The notes beneath the pieces were generated by a model, which was given only the letters and a program-made list of their open reading frames with translations, was not told where the DNA came from and searched no databases. The position numbers and the translations under genes are program-made. Positions 1-5,307 of a stretch of DNA of 7,231 nt are shown piece by piece. This DNA comes from Microbacteriaceae bacterium (lineage in GTDB: Bacteria; Actinomycetota; Actinomycetes; Actinomycetales; Microbacteriaceae): NCBI GenBank assembly GCA_025464125.1, contig JAODLU010000049.1:1-7231 (forward strand), written 5' to 3'. The first letter of the stretch is position 1, and the number at the start of each line of letters is the position of its first letter.

Positions 1-1099
1 CCCGGCGGTAGAGGTCGAGGAGGGGTTCGGTAGACCGATAGGGCGCCCCGGGCATTTCAACCTCGCGGCCGTCGGGCAGCAGGGTGATGGTGAGAAAGTC
101 ACGACTCCGTGGTTGCGGGTCGTTCACGAATTCGCCGATCGTGTTGAGAAGGGCGCATGGCACACCCAGCCTCTGGCCCCTGGCGACGAAGTCTTCCCGG
201 TCGATGGCCTTTACAAGCGGTCCGAGGGCGGCGATGACCTCCTCGCGGCGGTCGTAGCGGGTATTCGGATTAGCGAGGGTCGGGTCACTCAACGACTCTG
301 GATCGCCGAGCAGGGTCATGAGACCCTGCCAGTGCTTGTCGGTCGATACGAAGAACTCGACGAGTCCGTCGCTGCACTCCCAGATACCACCTGACTGGTT
401 CGGTTCGATCGCCTCCCGTTCCGGGATGAAGTTCGAGGTCGAATACCTGTTGAATGGGAAGTGTCCGGCGAACAGGATCTCGTGGGCCGAGAGGTCGGCG
501 AACTGGCCTCCGACCTGGTCCCTGGCTCGCAGGGCTGTCATTACCGCAATTGCCGCGTTGGTGCTGATGTGCGTGTGCATCTGGTCGCCCGGGATCACCA
601 CCGGCGGACCCTCCGGGGTGCCCTGAGACACCAGCAGTCCCGACATGGCGTACGAGGTCAGGTGCGTTCCCCGCCACTCCCGATACGGTCCCGTGAGGCC
701 AAACGGGGTGATACAGATCACGATCGCGGTCTTTGGCGCCCAGGAGATGGACTCCGAAACCGGGTCGAACCCCGACACCGGATGCTGCGCCGACGGCGTC
801 ACCAGGATGACGTCGACTTCCGCCGCGAGTTGCCTCAACTCGCTCTCTGCGTCCGGAGACGATACGTCTAACACGATCCCGCGCTTGTTGGCCTCGAAGT
901 AGAGGAATCGGAGCGACCGGTCGATGCCGGGCTCGTCGTCGATGAACGGCGGGATACCGCGGCTGCGAACGCCCTCCGGAGGTTCGATCTTTACTACGTC
1001 CGCACCGAAGTCGGCAAGGAGTCGCCCGCAGTACGTGCCGAGTCCTCCGGTCATGTCGAGCACACGAATGCCGTGCAGGGGGAGGTGGTCGCGGCTCAT
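1..1099 (-). CDS. Class III (CaiB/BaiF family) CoA-transferase, 3' end cut by window edge
   Basis: The frame from ATG at 1099 stays open to base 1, giving 366 codons. Family members are usually about 400 residues, so roughly the last 30-40 are missing at the window edge; this is not a real truncation. The N-terminus shows the family signature: RVLDMTGGLGTYCGRLLADFGADVVKIE in pieces at residues 12-39, then NKRGIVLD at 71-78. TPFGLTGPYREW follows at 131-142. GDQMHTHIST at 171-180 puts Asp172 where the family carries the catalytic aspartate that forms the aspartyl-CoA intermediate (Asp169 in formyl-CoA transferase). Known members move CoA between carboxylic acids in the cytosol (oxalate, carnitine, aromatic acids). 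The substrate cannot be read from sequence and no partner gene is visible. GAGGA at 1111-1115 is a plausible but distant ribosome site. The gene has its own upstream gap and is probably not co-transcribed with osmC. Confidence 0.93.
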   Translation of the reverse strand, partial: MSRDHLPLHGIRVLDMTGGLGTYCGRLLADFGADVVKIEPPEGVRSRGIPPFIDDEPGIDRSLRFLYFEANKRGIVLDVSSPDAESELRQLAAEVDVILVTPSAQHPVSGFDPVSESISWAPKTAIVICITPFGLTGPYREWRGTHLTSYAMSGLLVSQGTPEGPPVVIPGDQMHTHISTNAAIAVMTALRARDQVGGQFADLSAHEILFAGHFPFNRYSTSNFIPEREAIEPNQSGGIWECSDGLVEFFVSTDKHWQGLMTLLGDPESLSDPTLANPNTRYDRREEVIAALGPLVKAIDREDFVARGQRLGVPCALLNTIGEFVNDPQPRSRDFLTITLLPDGREVEMPGAPYRSTEPLLDLYRR

Positions 1100-1157
1100 C
1101 GTCGTCGGTGTCCTCGAGAGGTTGGGGTGAACCGGCGAGCGGCACGGTTTACCTTCG

Positions 1158-1185
1158 ACAATAGCGGGCCGTGGCCATGGTGAAA
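1158..1185 (-). promoter_or_regulatory. Possible promoter of the CoA-transferase gene
   Basis: Read on the minus strand, TTTCAC (1185-1180) is followed after 16 bases by TATTGT (1163-1158). Transcription would start near 1151 and leave a leader of about 50 bases. Between the two boxes lies CCGTGGCCATGG (1169-1180 on plus), a 12-bp near-palindrome that could be an operator. The hexamers match consensus only moderately, so this is inference. Confidence 0.3.
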
Positions 1186-1209
1186 GCCTGGCTTACTGAC
1201 TGCAGCGAG

Positions 1210-1236
1210 GGGTGGCCACCTCTGCGGCGGCCACCC
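1210..1236 (-). terminator. Hairpin after osmC, likely terminator
   Basis: GGGTGGCC (1210-1217) and GGCCACCC (1229-1236) form a perfect 8-bp stem with an 11-base loop, starting 13 bases after the osmC stop codon. No U-rich tract follows in the minus direction, so it would be a non-canonical terminator or an mRNA-end stabiliser. U-poor hairpins of this kind are common after genes in GC-rich actinobacteria. Confidence 0.55.
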
Positions 1237-1249
1237 TTGCTGGCAGTGC

Positions 1250-1690
1250 TTACGCTTCGAGCTGTGCGTCGAGGGTGATCTCGACTCCGGTGAGTGCCTT
1301 GCTGAGCGGGCAGCCGGCCTTGGCCTCTTCTGCGGCCTTCGTGAAGCCGGCCGCGTCGATTCCGGTGACCTCGCCGCGCACGGTGAGCAGGATGCCGCTG
1401 AGGTGGAATCCACCCCTGGGGTCAGGGCCGAGGGTGACGTCAGCTTTTACGTCGAGCGCCTCGATGGTGGCGCCGGCGCCAGCAAGGATCGCTGAGAACT
1501 GCATGGCGTAGCAGGCGGAGTTGGCGGCGGCGAGCAGCTCTTCCGGGCTGGTGAAGCCGTTTGCTTCCTCTGCTGCGCGCTTGGGGAACGACACGTCATA
1601 GGTGCCGAGCTTGGAGCTGCTGAGTTCGACCTGGCCTTCGCCGGTTTCGAGGTCGCCGTTCCAGGCAGTGCGTGCGGTGCGTGTTGGCAT
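1250..1690 (-). CDS. osmC: OsmC-type peroxiredoxin (organic hydroperoxide reductase)
   Basis: This is a 146-residue protein of full family length. OsmC/Ohr enzymes reduce organic and fatty-acid hydroperoxides in the cytosol using two cysteines. Both are present: Cys60 in the NSACY motif after SPEELLAAA (49-56), and Cys127 in AKAGCPLSKAL (123-133). They match Cys59/Cys125 of E. coli OsmC, and Arg38 lines up with its catalytic arginine. The AHWEGDI-like start (here ARTAWNGDL) and the KAGCP-S segment place it in the OsmC subfamily rather than Ohr. The start at 1690 is supported by a purine-rich AAAGAGAG ribosome site a few bases upstream. It follows the ohrR-like gene by 60 bp on the same strand, so peroxide-inducible expression from the ohrR promoter is likely. 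Confidence 0.93.
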   Translation of the reverse strand: MPTRTARTAWNGDLETGEGQVELSSSKLGTYDVSFPKRAAEEANGFTSPEELLAAANSACYAMQFSAILAGAGATIEALDVKADVTLGPDPRGGFHLSGILLTVRGEVTGIDAAGFTKAAEEAKAGCPLSKALTGVEITLDAQLEA

Positions 1691-1709
1691 TGTGTTCTCT
1701 CTTTCTGGG

Positions 1710-1726
1710 CGCCGGTTGATCCGGCG
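1710..1726 (-). other. Intercistronic hairpin between ohrR and osmC
   Basis: CGCCGG-TTGAT-CCGGCG is a perfect 6-bp stem with a 5-base loop, lying in the 60-bp gap between the regulator and osmC. No T-tract follows. It may partly terminate transcription, or mark an RNA-processing site that sets the regulator-to-enzyme ratio. That role is inference; the inverted repeat itself is plain. Confidence 0.45.
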
Positions 1727-1750
1727 ATTGTTGGGCAGGCGGTAGAAGTT

Positions 1751-2191
1751 CTAGGCGGTTGCCCGCACGTGCTCGGCCAGGGCGGCAATCTGCTTTTGCA
1801 GCGCGACCAGGTCGGCAGGCTCGAGGCCGGCCGCAGCGCAGACCTGCTGGGGGATGCCGCGTGCGCGACTGCGAAGCGAGTCCCCTGTTTCGGTGAGGCT
1901 CACGATCACCGTGCGCTCGTCATCCGCCGAACGCTGCCGCGTCACGTATCCGGATGCCTCAAGCCTCCGCAGCAGGGGTGACAGGGTGCCAGAGTCGAGT
2001 TGCATGCGCTCGCCGAGCGCCGAGACGGTGAGCGAGTCGGACTCCCAGAGCACAAGCAGCACGAGGTACTGCGGGTAGGTGACGCCGAGCGGCTCGAGCA
2101 GCGTGCGGTAGCGGTGAGTCATGGCGCGGGACGCGTTGTATAGCGCGAAGCAGATCTGGTCGTCGATGTGCAGGCTCGGTGTCTGGCTCAT
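1751..2191 (-). CDS. ohrR: MarR-family organic-peroxide sensor, OhrR type (two-cysteine)
   Basis: This 146-residue winged-helix repressor matches the OhrR branch of MarR. The N-terminal [13 protein letters not shown] segment (10-22) carries Cys14, equivalent to the peroxide-sensing Cys15 of Bacillus OhrR. Tyr28 and Tyr39 sit where OhrR has the two tyrosines that hydrogen-bond that thiol. [32 protein letters not shown] (54-85) is the recognition helix and wing. A second cysteine, Cys118, lies 104 residues after Cys14, much like the Cys22/Cys127 pair of Xanthomonas OhrR, so a reversible disulfide switch is probable. Known OhrR proteins repress ohr/osmC genes until oxidised by organic hydroperoxides. 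It is followed by osmC and is divergent from a membrane-protein gene. No good ribosome site precedes ATG 2191; the mRNA is probably leaderless. Confidence 0.9.
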   Translation of the reverse strand: MSQTPSLHIDDQICFALYNASRAMTHRYRTLLEPLGVTYPQYLVLLVLWESDSLTVSALGERMQLDSGTLSPLLRRLEASGYVTRQRSADDERTVIVSLTETGDSLRSRARGIPQQVCAAAGLEPADLVALQKQIAALAEHVRATA

Positions 2192-2197
2192 GATGTG

Positions 2198-2203
2198 AAC
2201 CTA
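2198..2203 (-). promoter_or_regulatory. -10 box for a leaderless ohrR-osmC transcript
   Basis: On the minus strand TAGGTT (2203-2198) is followed by exactly six bases and then ATG at 2191, so transcription would begin at the A of the start codon. The -35 region (about 2221-2226) is a poor match, as is common in actinobacteria. The proposed OhrR boxes lie directly upstream, across the spacer and -35 region, where a bound repressor would block polymerase. Confidence 0.6.
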
Positions 2204-2209
2204 GCATGG

Positions 2210-2234
2210 TTGTGCGCAAGTTTGTTGTGCACAA
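2210..2234. promoter_or_regulatory. Paired OhrR-type operator boxes in the divergent promoter region
   Basis: TTGTGCACAA (2225-2234) is a perfect 10-bp palindrome. TTGTGCGCAA (2210-2219) is the same box with one change, and the two starts are 15 bp apart. They sit between ohrR (start 2191) and the membrane gene (start 2269). They fall at about -19 to -43 for ohrR and -35 to -59 for the plus-strand gene. OhrR proteins are known to bind AT-flanked palindromes in their own promoter. Assignment to this OhrR rests on position and symmetry only. Confidence 0.65.
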
Positions 2235-2256
2235 TGTAAAAGGTGTACAGCGGCCA

Positions 2257-2262
2257 TATGCT
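2257..2262 (+). promoter_or_regulatory. -10 box for a leaderless membrane-protein transcript
   Basis: TATGCT (2257-2262) is followed by six bases and ATG at 2269. This spacing predicts a transcript starting at the start codon, and it argues against an upstream ATG at 2206 that lies within the operator region. Confidence 0.55.
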
Positions 2263-2268
2263 CGCAGC

Positions 2269-2787
2269 ATGACAGCCGACGTGCACTCGCCGTCCCGCAT
2301 CCAGGCCCTGCGTGAGCGACTCGCTACCCCACAGGCCATCTACGGCACGCTCTTGGTGAGCGCCATCATCGGGTCGGCCTCTGACGAGGATCCGGATCGC
2401 CTGGTGCTCGAACTGGCGCTGCGCACAACGATCGTCTTCTGGATCGCGCACGTGTTCGCCGACGGGCTCGCCCACTACGGGCGCGGCGGCGATGGCATGT
2501 CAGCCAGCGCGTCCCTTCGCTACGGGCTCAGGCATGGCGCGGGACTGCTCTACGCCGGCATCATCCCGTGCCTCTGCCTACTGCTCGGAGCGCTCGGCCT
2601 GCTCGAGGAATACTTCGCCTACTACCTGGCGCTGGCCATCCCTGTCGTGCTGCTCGGATCCCTCGGCTGGGTGACGCTCGCCAACCGCGGCAGCAGCTGG
2701 CCGGTGAGGCTGGCTGGCGCCGCGGTGACAGCCCTGCTCGGCATCGTCGTCATCCTGATCAAGATCATCGGCCAGGGTTCGCACTAA
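2269..2787 (+). CDS. Uncharacterised five-helix membrane protein with an AHVxADxxAH motif
   Basis: The gene encodes 172 residues from ATG 2269. The frame is open from ATG 2206, but that start would lie inside the promoter and operator, and 2269 has a -10 box at the leaderless distance. Hydrophobic stretches at about 22-38, 50-68, 88-112, 116-137 and 146-167 suggest five membrane spans. Helix 2 contains FWIAHVFADGLAHY (57-70), placing His61, Asp65 and His69 four residues apart on one helix face. From memory, W-x-AHV-x-A segments of this kind occur in a family of small unstudied actinobacterial membrane proteins. No function is known to me. Divergence from ohrR with shared operator boxes suggests a link to peroxide or envelope-lipid damage. 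Its stop is only 5 bp from the stop of the convergent gene at 2793. Confidence 0.8.
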   Translation: MTADVHSPSRIQALRERLATPQAIYGTLLVSAIIGSASDEDPDRLVLELALRTTIVFWIAHVFADGLAHYGRGGDGMSASASLRYGLRHGAGLLYAGIIPCLCLLLGALGLLEEYFAYYLALAIPVVLLGSLGWVTLANRGSSWPVRLAGAAVTALLGIVVILIKIIGQGSH

Positions 2788-2792
2788 CCCGG

Positions 2793-3500
2793 CTACTCGT
2801 GCAGCACCTGGTGCGGCGCGGTGAACACGATGGAACTGGCAGTCACCCCGACGAGCCCGAGATTGACTCTCAGCAGTTGGGGCGGCAGTTCCTGGCCGGG
2901 GGGCGGCGTCGCGGCAAGCAGCGAAATCGCGGTGCCGTCGAGAAGGCTGGCGGTCAGGGAATCGACGTACACCTGCACGTTTCCGCGCAGTTCCATGCGG
3001 CGCGCGTTGGTAACGAGCGACGGCCCGGTTGCCCTCCGCACATCGAGCAGGAAGTCGGTGATCGTGATGCTGTCGGCCTCGAGCTTGATCACCGGCGCTC
3101 GGGTTCCGTCGGCGAGAGGCACGGTGACGAGGCTCACCGCGCGGAGACCAGAGAACGAGATCGACGATCCGCCGAGCTGCGCTGCAGGCAGGGTGAAGGT
3201 CGGAGCGTTCGGGTCATCGACCGCAACCAGTGGCGGCTCGGTGCCGGGGGCGACAGGCACACCAGGCACGGGCGCGACCCCACCCGGCAGCGGAATGGCT
3301 GGCAGGGGAAGAGCTGGCAGCGGCAGGGTCGGCGCGGGTGATGGCGTTGGCGTTGTTGTGCCGCCGCACTGCATCAGCAGCGGGATGCACAGGTCGGCAG
3401 CCCCTGGCGCGCGCGCAGCTCCGATACCCGTCAGGGCCGCGGCAAGCACCAGTGCAATGGCTACCCTTCCGACCCGACCACTGCGGTCAGCGGCGTTCAT
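2793..3500 (-). CDS. Exported proline-rich protein of unknown function, third gene of the envelope operon
   Basis: The gene encodes 235 residues from ATG 3500; GTG at 3503 directly before it is an equal alternative. Numbering here is from the ATG. Arginines near 9 and 12 and a hydrophobic stretch at about 14-28 ending near AxA motifs form a signal peptide, so the protein is probably secreted. Two close cysteines follow (38 and 45). A disordered region rich in Pro, Thr and Ala runs over about 49-90 with PLPA(L/I) repeats. The remaining 130 residues look like alternating beta-strands with few charges. Part of this domain (KLEADSITITDFLLD, about 134-148) recalls a segment of the DUF6230 protein encoded two genes upstream, so a shared fold is possible but unproven. 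It overlaps the upstream DUF6114 gene by 14 bp, so translation is coupled. I do not recognise a named family. Confidence 0.82.
   Translation of the reverse strand: MNAADRSGRVGRVAIALVLAAALTGIGAARAPGAADLCIPLLMQCGGTTTPTPSPAPTLPLPALPLPAIPLPGGVAPVPGVPVAPGTEPPLVAVDDPNAPTFTLPAAQLGGSSISFSGLRAVSLVTVPLADGTRAPVIKLEADSITITDFLLDVRRATGPSLVTNARRMELRGNVQVYVDSLTASLLDGTAISLLAATPPPGQELPPQLLRVNLGLVGVTASSIVFTAPHQVLHE
3279..3323 (-). repeat. 15-bp coding tandem repeat (PLPAL/PLPAI/PLPGG)
   Basis: Three imperfect 15-bp units encode PLPAL, PLPAI and PLPGG in the linker of the exported protein. On the plus strand they appear as variations of GGCAGCGGAATGGCT. This is a coding microrepeat likely to vary in copy number; it probably serves as an extended spacer through the cell wall. 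Confidence 0.6.
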
Positions 3501-3960
3501 CACTTGCTACCAGGGTGCGCACGGGATCCGCTTCGACAGGCTTCGCAGGTGCGCCCTTTGGCATCCAGGCGACGGTGAGGATTCCACCAACAGCACCGAG
3601 CAGCATGCCCACGATGAACCCGCCGAGATTCACGCCGATCAGCGAGTAGACCGAGACCACGAGCGAGATCACGCCGTAGACTACGCGATGCACGGGCATG
3701 GCGATGGCCATGATGCCGAGCACGAGAAGCAGGATCGGGATGATCGTGGCCTGCAGCCCGGTGACGCCGACCTGCACGTGGATCTTGCCGACATCCAATT
3801 GTCCTGAAAAGAACATCTCGACCCCGGCGAGCATGGTCAGCACGCCGCCGACGAACGGGCGGCGGCGGTACCACCGCCCGAACGCTGCGGTCTTACGACC
3901 GGAAACTCGGGCCCTCGTGGCCGAGATACCTGCGGTGACCTTCGCGATGAGGTTCTTCAT
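3487..3960 (-). CDS. DUF6114 family four-helix membrane protein
   Basis: The gene encodes 157 residues from ATG 3960. A 26-residue upstream extension to 4038 would run back into the preceding gene and is rejected. The start overlaps the DUF6230 stop as TGATG, and GAAGGGG about 9 bases upstream can serve as ribosome site, so translation is coupled. After a basic N-terminus comes RWYRRRPFVGG (29-39), then four hydrophobic segments at about 36-53, 69-88, 92-110 and 112-131, with a short polar tail. Size, the RRPF-x-GG entry into helix 1 and the neighbouring DUF6230 gene match DUF6114 as I remember it from Streptomyces and relatives. Its function is unknown. The conserved pairing suggests it helps place or anchor the exported DUF6230 protein at the membrane. 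Confidence 0.85.
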   Translation of the reverse strand: MKNLIAKVTAGISATRARVSGRKTAAFGRWYRRRPFVGGVLTMLAGVEMFFSGQLDVGKIHVQVGVTGLQATIIPILLLVLGIMAIAMPVHRVVYGVISLVVSVYSLIGVNLGGFIVGMLLGAVGGILTVAWMPKGAPAKPVEADPVRTLVASDERR

Positions 3961-4556
3961 CAGAAGCACCCCTTCGTGCCATCGGTCAGCTGGAGGTGCA
4001 TGCCGGTAAGGGTGAACACCGCAGCCTGGGTGGACCACGCGGTCTGCTGGAGGTTGACGATCTTGAGCGAGTCGGCATCCTGGGCGAAGTCCCCTGCGGC
4101 ACCCTTGTGGCTGGTGTTGACGGTCGAGGCGTCGACGCCGATGCGGATGTTGTTGAAAGTCGAATCGCCCTTGAGGTCAGTCATGCCGATCTGCAGGTCG
4201 GTAGCAGTTGCCGGCTTGCCGCCGCCGCCAGCGGTGATCAGCAGGCCCACTTTGCCGAGGGGGGTGTCCGTGACCACCGACTGGCAGAGGTCGGCCAGGT
4301 TCGCGGAGTTGATGTTGGCGATGGCCACCTGGTGTGCTTTGCCTGCGGTGTCGTTGGTGACGCCGGCGTATTGCGAGAAGCCGGTGCCATCCAGTTGGGA
4401 TGCGCTGATCTGGAACTGGCTACCAGAAACGGAGAAGGCGACGGGCACTGCACCGTTCGCAACACCGCCCATCAGTACTGTCGCGGCAACGGCCACCGGC
4501 ACGGCTGCCAGCACGATGCGTCCACCGTGGGTCTTCGTGAGGTTGCTGATCTTCAT
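3960..4556 (-). CDS. DUF6230 family exported protein
   Basis: The gene encodes 198 residues. An N-terminal signal peptide (hydrophobic 13-36, AxA-like cut near NGA) is followed by FSVSGSQFQISASQLDGTGF (41-60), which matches the DUF6230 opening. Other family-like pieces are LADLCQSVVTDTPL (87-100), QDADSLKI-NLQQTAW (159-174) and the terminal GCF. Cys91 and Cys197 are the only cysteines and probably form a disulfide outside the cell. Some Streptomyces relatives carry, as I recall, an old label of cholesterol esterase. I see no GxSxG lipase motif here and would not transfer that label. The start has the strongest ribosome site of the window (AAGGAGGA, 4568-4561). It is the first gene of a three-gene operon with DUF6114 and the proline-rich exported protein, divergent from a TetR gene that is the likely regulator. 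Confidence 0.87.
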   Translation of the reverse strand: MKISNLTKTHGGRIVLAAVPVAVAATVLMGGVANGAVPVAFSVSGSQFQISASQLDGTGFSQYAGVTNDTAGKAHQVAIANINSANLADLCQSVVTDTPLGKVGLLITAGGGGKPATATDLQIGMTDLKGDSTFNNIRIGVDASTVNTSHKGAAGDFAQDADSLKIVNLQQTAWSTQAAVFTLTGMHLQLTDGTKGCF

Positions 4557-4560
4557 GGGA

Positions 4561-4568
4561 TCCTCCTT
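4561..4568 (-). promoter_or_regulatory. Strong Shine-Dalgarno of the DUF6230 gene
   Basis: On the minus strand AAGGAGGA ends four bases before ATG 4556. It is a near-perfect anti-16S match, in contrast to the leaderless-looking starts nearby, and predicts efficient translation of an abundant exported protein. Confidence 0.8.
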
Positions 4569-4613
4569 GATCCTTATTGACTACTTCACCAATAGTGACA
4601 CCTGCCGAGCGGC

Positions 4614-4644
4614 ACTATGACGCGCGAACGCGAACTTTTTCCAA
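4614..4644 (-). promoter_or_regulatory. Possible promoter of the envelope operon
   Basis: On the minus strand TTGGAA (4644-4639) and CATAGT (4619-4614) each match consensus at four of six positions, but the 19-base spacing is long. The -35 would lie inside the 18-bp palindrome. Transcription would start near 4607, giving a leader of about 50 bases that carries the strong ribosome site. Confidence 0.3.
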
Positions 4645-4650
4645 AAAGTT
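4633..4650. promoter_or_regulatory. 18-bp palindrome, likely TetR operator
   Basis: AACTTTTT-CC-AAAAAGTT has two perfect 8-bp arms around a 2-bp centre. It stands out as AT-rich in GC-rich surroundings. It lies between the TetR gene (start 4681) and the divergent operon (start 4556), spanning about -31 to -48 for TetR. TetR-family regulators commonly bind such palindromes between divergent genes and control both. With a 2-base centre it cannot fold as a hairpin, and the position does not suit a terminator. Confidence 0.65.
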
Positions 4651-4668
4651 TTGGGCACCAGCGGTGGC

Positions 4669-4674
4669 TATCAT
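4669..4674 (+). promoter_or_regulatory. -10 box for a leaderless tetR transcript
   Basis: TATCAT (5/6 to TATAAT) is followed by six bases and ATG 4681. This identifies 4681 as the real start and predicts an mRNA beginning at the start codon. The palindrome at 4633-4650 covers the matching -35 region, which fits autoregulation. Confidence 0.65.
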
Positions 4675-4680
4675 CGGACG

Positions 4681-5295
4681 ATGACTGCGGATCGGCGAAC
4701 ACGCATGAGCCCTGAGCGGCGCCGTGCGGAGCTGGTAGCCCTCGGGGTCGCGATGCTGGCGAACGAGCCGCTCGAAGCGCTCACCATCGAATCCCTGTCA
4801 GAGCGGGCAGGCGTCTCCCGCGGCCTGGTCATCCACTATTTCGGCACGCGACAGGGCCTCCATCGCGAGGTCGTACTCACCGCTCGCGACAGCATGTTGC
4901 GGGCCTCGGAGCCTCAACCAGAGCTTGCCCCGCTCGACAGGCTGCATGACACCCTGACCCGTATCGTGCAGTTCGTGCGCGACCATCGCGAGACGTTCTT
5001 CTCGCTCGTTCGCGGTGCGGCGAGCGGTGACAGGCAGGTTCGCGATGGTGTCGAGCAGGCGCGCTCGCTGCAGGCCGACCATCTCATCGCGGTGTTTCAT
5101 GAGCTCGGACTGCCGGACTCCGACCTGCTCAGCATCGCGCTGCGGTCATGGGTGGCATTCGCCGAAGAGACCCTGGTCGAGATCGCCATCAACACCGATA
5201 TGCCCTCAGCCGAGATCGTGGCCTTCCTCGAACGCAGCGTGAAAGCGGTTGCTGCATCGGTCGATGCAAATCTGCCCGGCCCTTTCGCTGGCTGA
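4681..5295 (+). CDS. TetR/AcrR-family transcriptional regulator
   Basis: The gene encodes 204 residues, a usual length for TetR. The N-terminal DNA-binding domain is clear: SPERRRAELVALGVAMLANEP (10-30) as helix 1, then LTIESLSERAGVSRGLVIHYF (34-54) as the helix-turn-helix, and GTRQGLHREVV (55-65). The rest (about 70-195) is the helical ligand-binding and dimer domain, whose ligand cannot be read. An in-frame TTG at 4651 would extend the protein by ten residues, but it sits beside the palindrome and has no ribosome site; ATG 4681 has a -10 box at the leaderless distance. It is divergent from the DUF6230 operon with a palindromic site between, so it is the probable regulator of that operon and of itself. 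The downstream AraC gene begins 12 bp after its stop, so read-through is possible. Confidence 0.92.
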   Translation: MTADRRTRMSPERRRAELVALGVAMLANEPLEALTIESLSERAGVSRGLVIHYFGTRQGLHREVVLTARDSMLRASEPQPELAPLDRLHDTLTRIVQFVRDHRETFFSLVRGAASGDRQVRDGVEQARSLQADHLIAVFHELGLPDSDLLSIALRSWVAFAEETLVEIAINTDMPSAEIVAFLERSVKAVAASVDANLPGPFAG

Positions 5296-5301
5296 TATCC
5301 T
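5296..5301 (+). promoter_or_regulatory. -10 box for a leaderless araC-type transcript
   Basis: TATCCT starts at the base directly after the tetR stop codon and is followed by six bases and ATG 5308. The AraC gene may thus have its own leaderless promoter, whose -35 region lies within the tetR coding end, in addition to read-through from tetR. Confidence 0.5.
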
Positions 5302-5307
5302 CGTGCC

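Noticed and set aside
285..1145. A 286-codon open frame on the minus strand over the left part of the window
   Set aside because: It overlaps the CoA-transferase in another frame. Its translation is rich in Arg, Pro and Gly with no family pattern, while the frame from 1099 gives clear CaiB/BaiF motifs.
2206..2268. A 21-residue N-terminal extension of the membrane protein from ATG 2206
   Set aside because: The extension would be encoded by the OhrR-type operator boxes and the -10 box, and the ATG at 2269 has the leaderless promoter geometry.
2821..3807. A 328-codon plus-strand open frame opposite the exported-protein and DUF6114 genes
   Set aside because: Its translation is Ser/Arg/Thr/Ala-rich without domain character. 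The opposite strand gives a signal peptide, membrane helices and coupled starts. It is a high-GC shadow, as is the plus frame at 2568-3341.
3961..4038. A 26-residue N-terminal extension of DUF6114
   Set aside because: It lies within the DUF6230 coding end. ATG 3960 overlaps the DUF6230 stop as TGATG with GAAGGGG upstream, and the extension lacks family character.
3976..4620. Plus-strand open frames of about 200 codons opposite DUF6230
   Set aside because: They lie entirely over the well-supported DUF6230 gene and its leader, and have no ribosome site or recognisable domain.
4621..4650. T-rich and A-rich palindrome as a rho-independent terminator
   Set aside because: It lies between divergent gene starts rather than gene ends, and its 2-base centre cannot form a hairpin loop. 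An operator explains it better.
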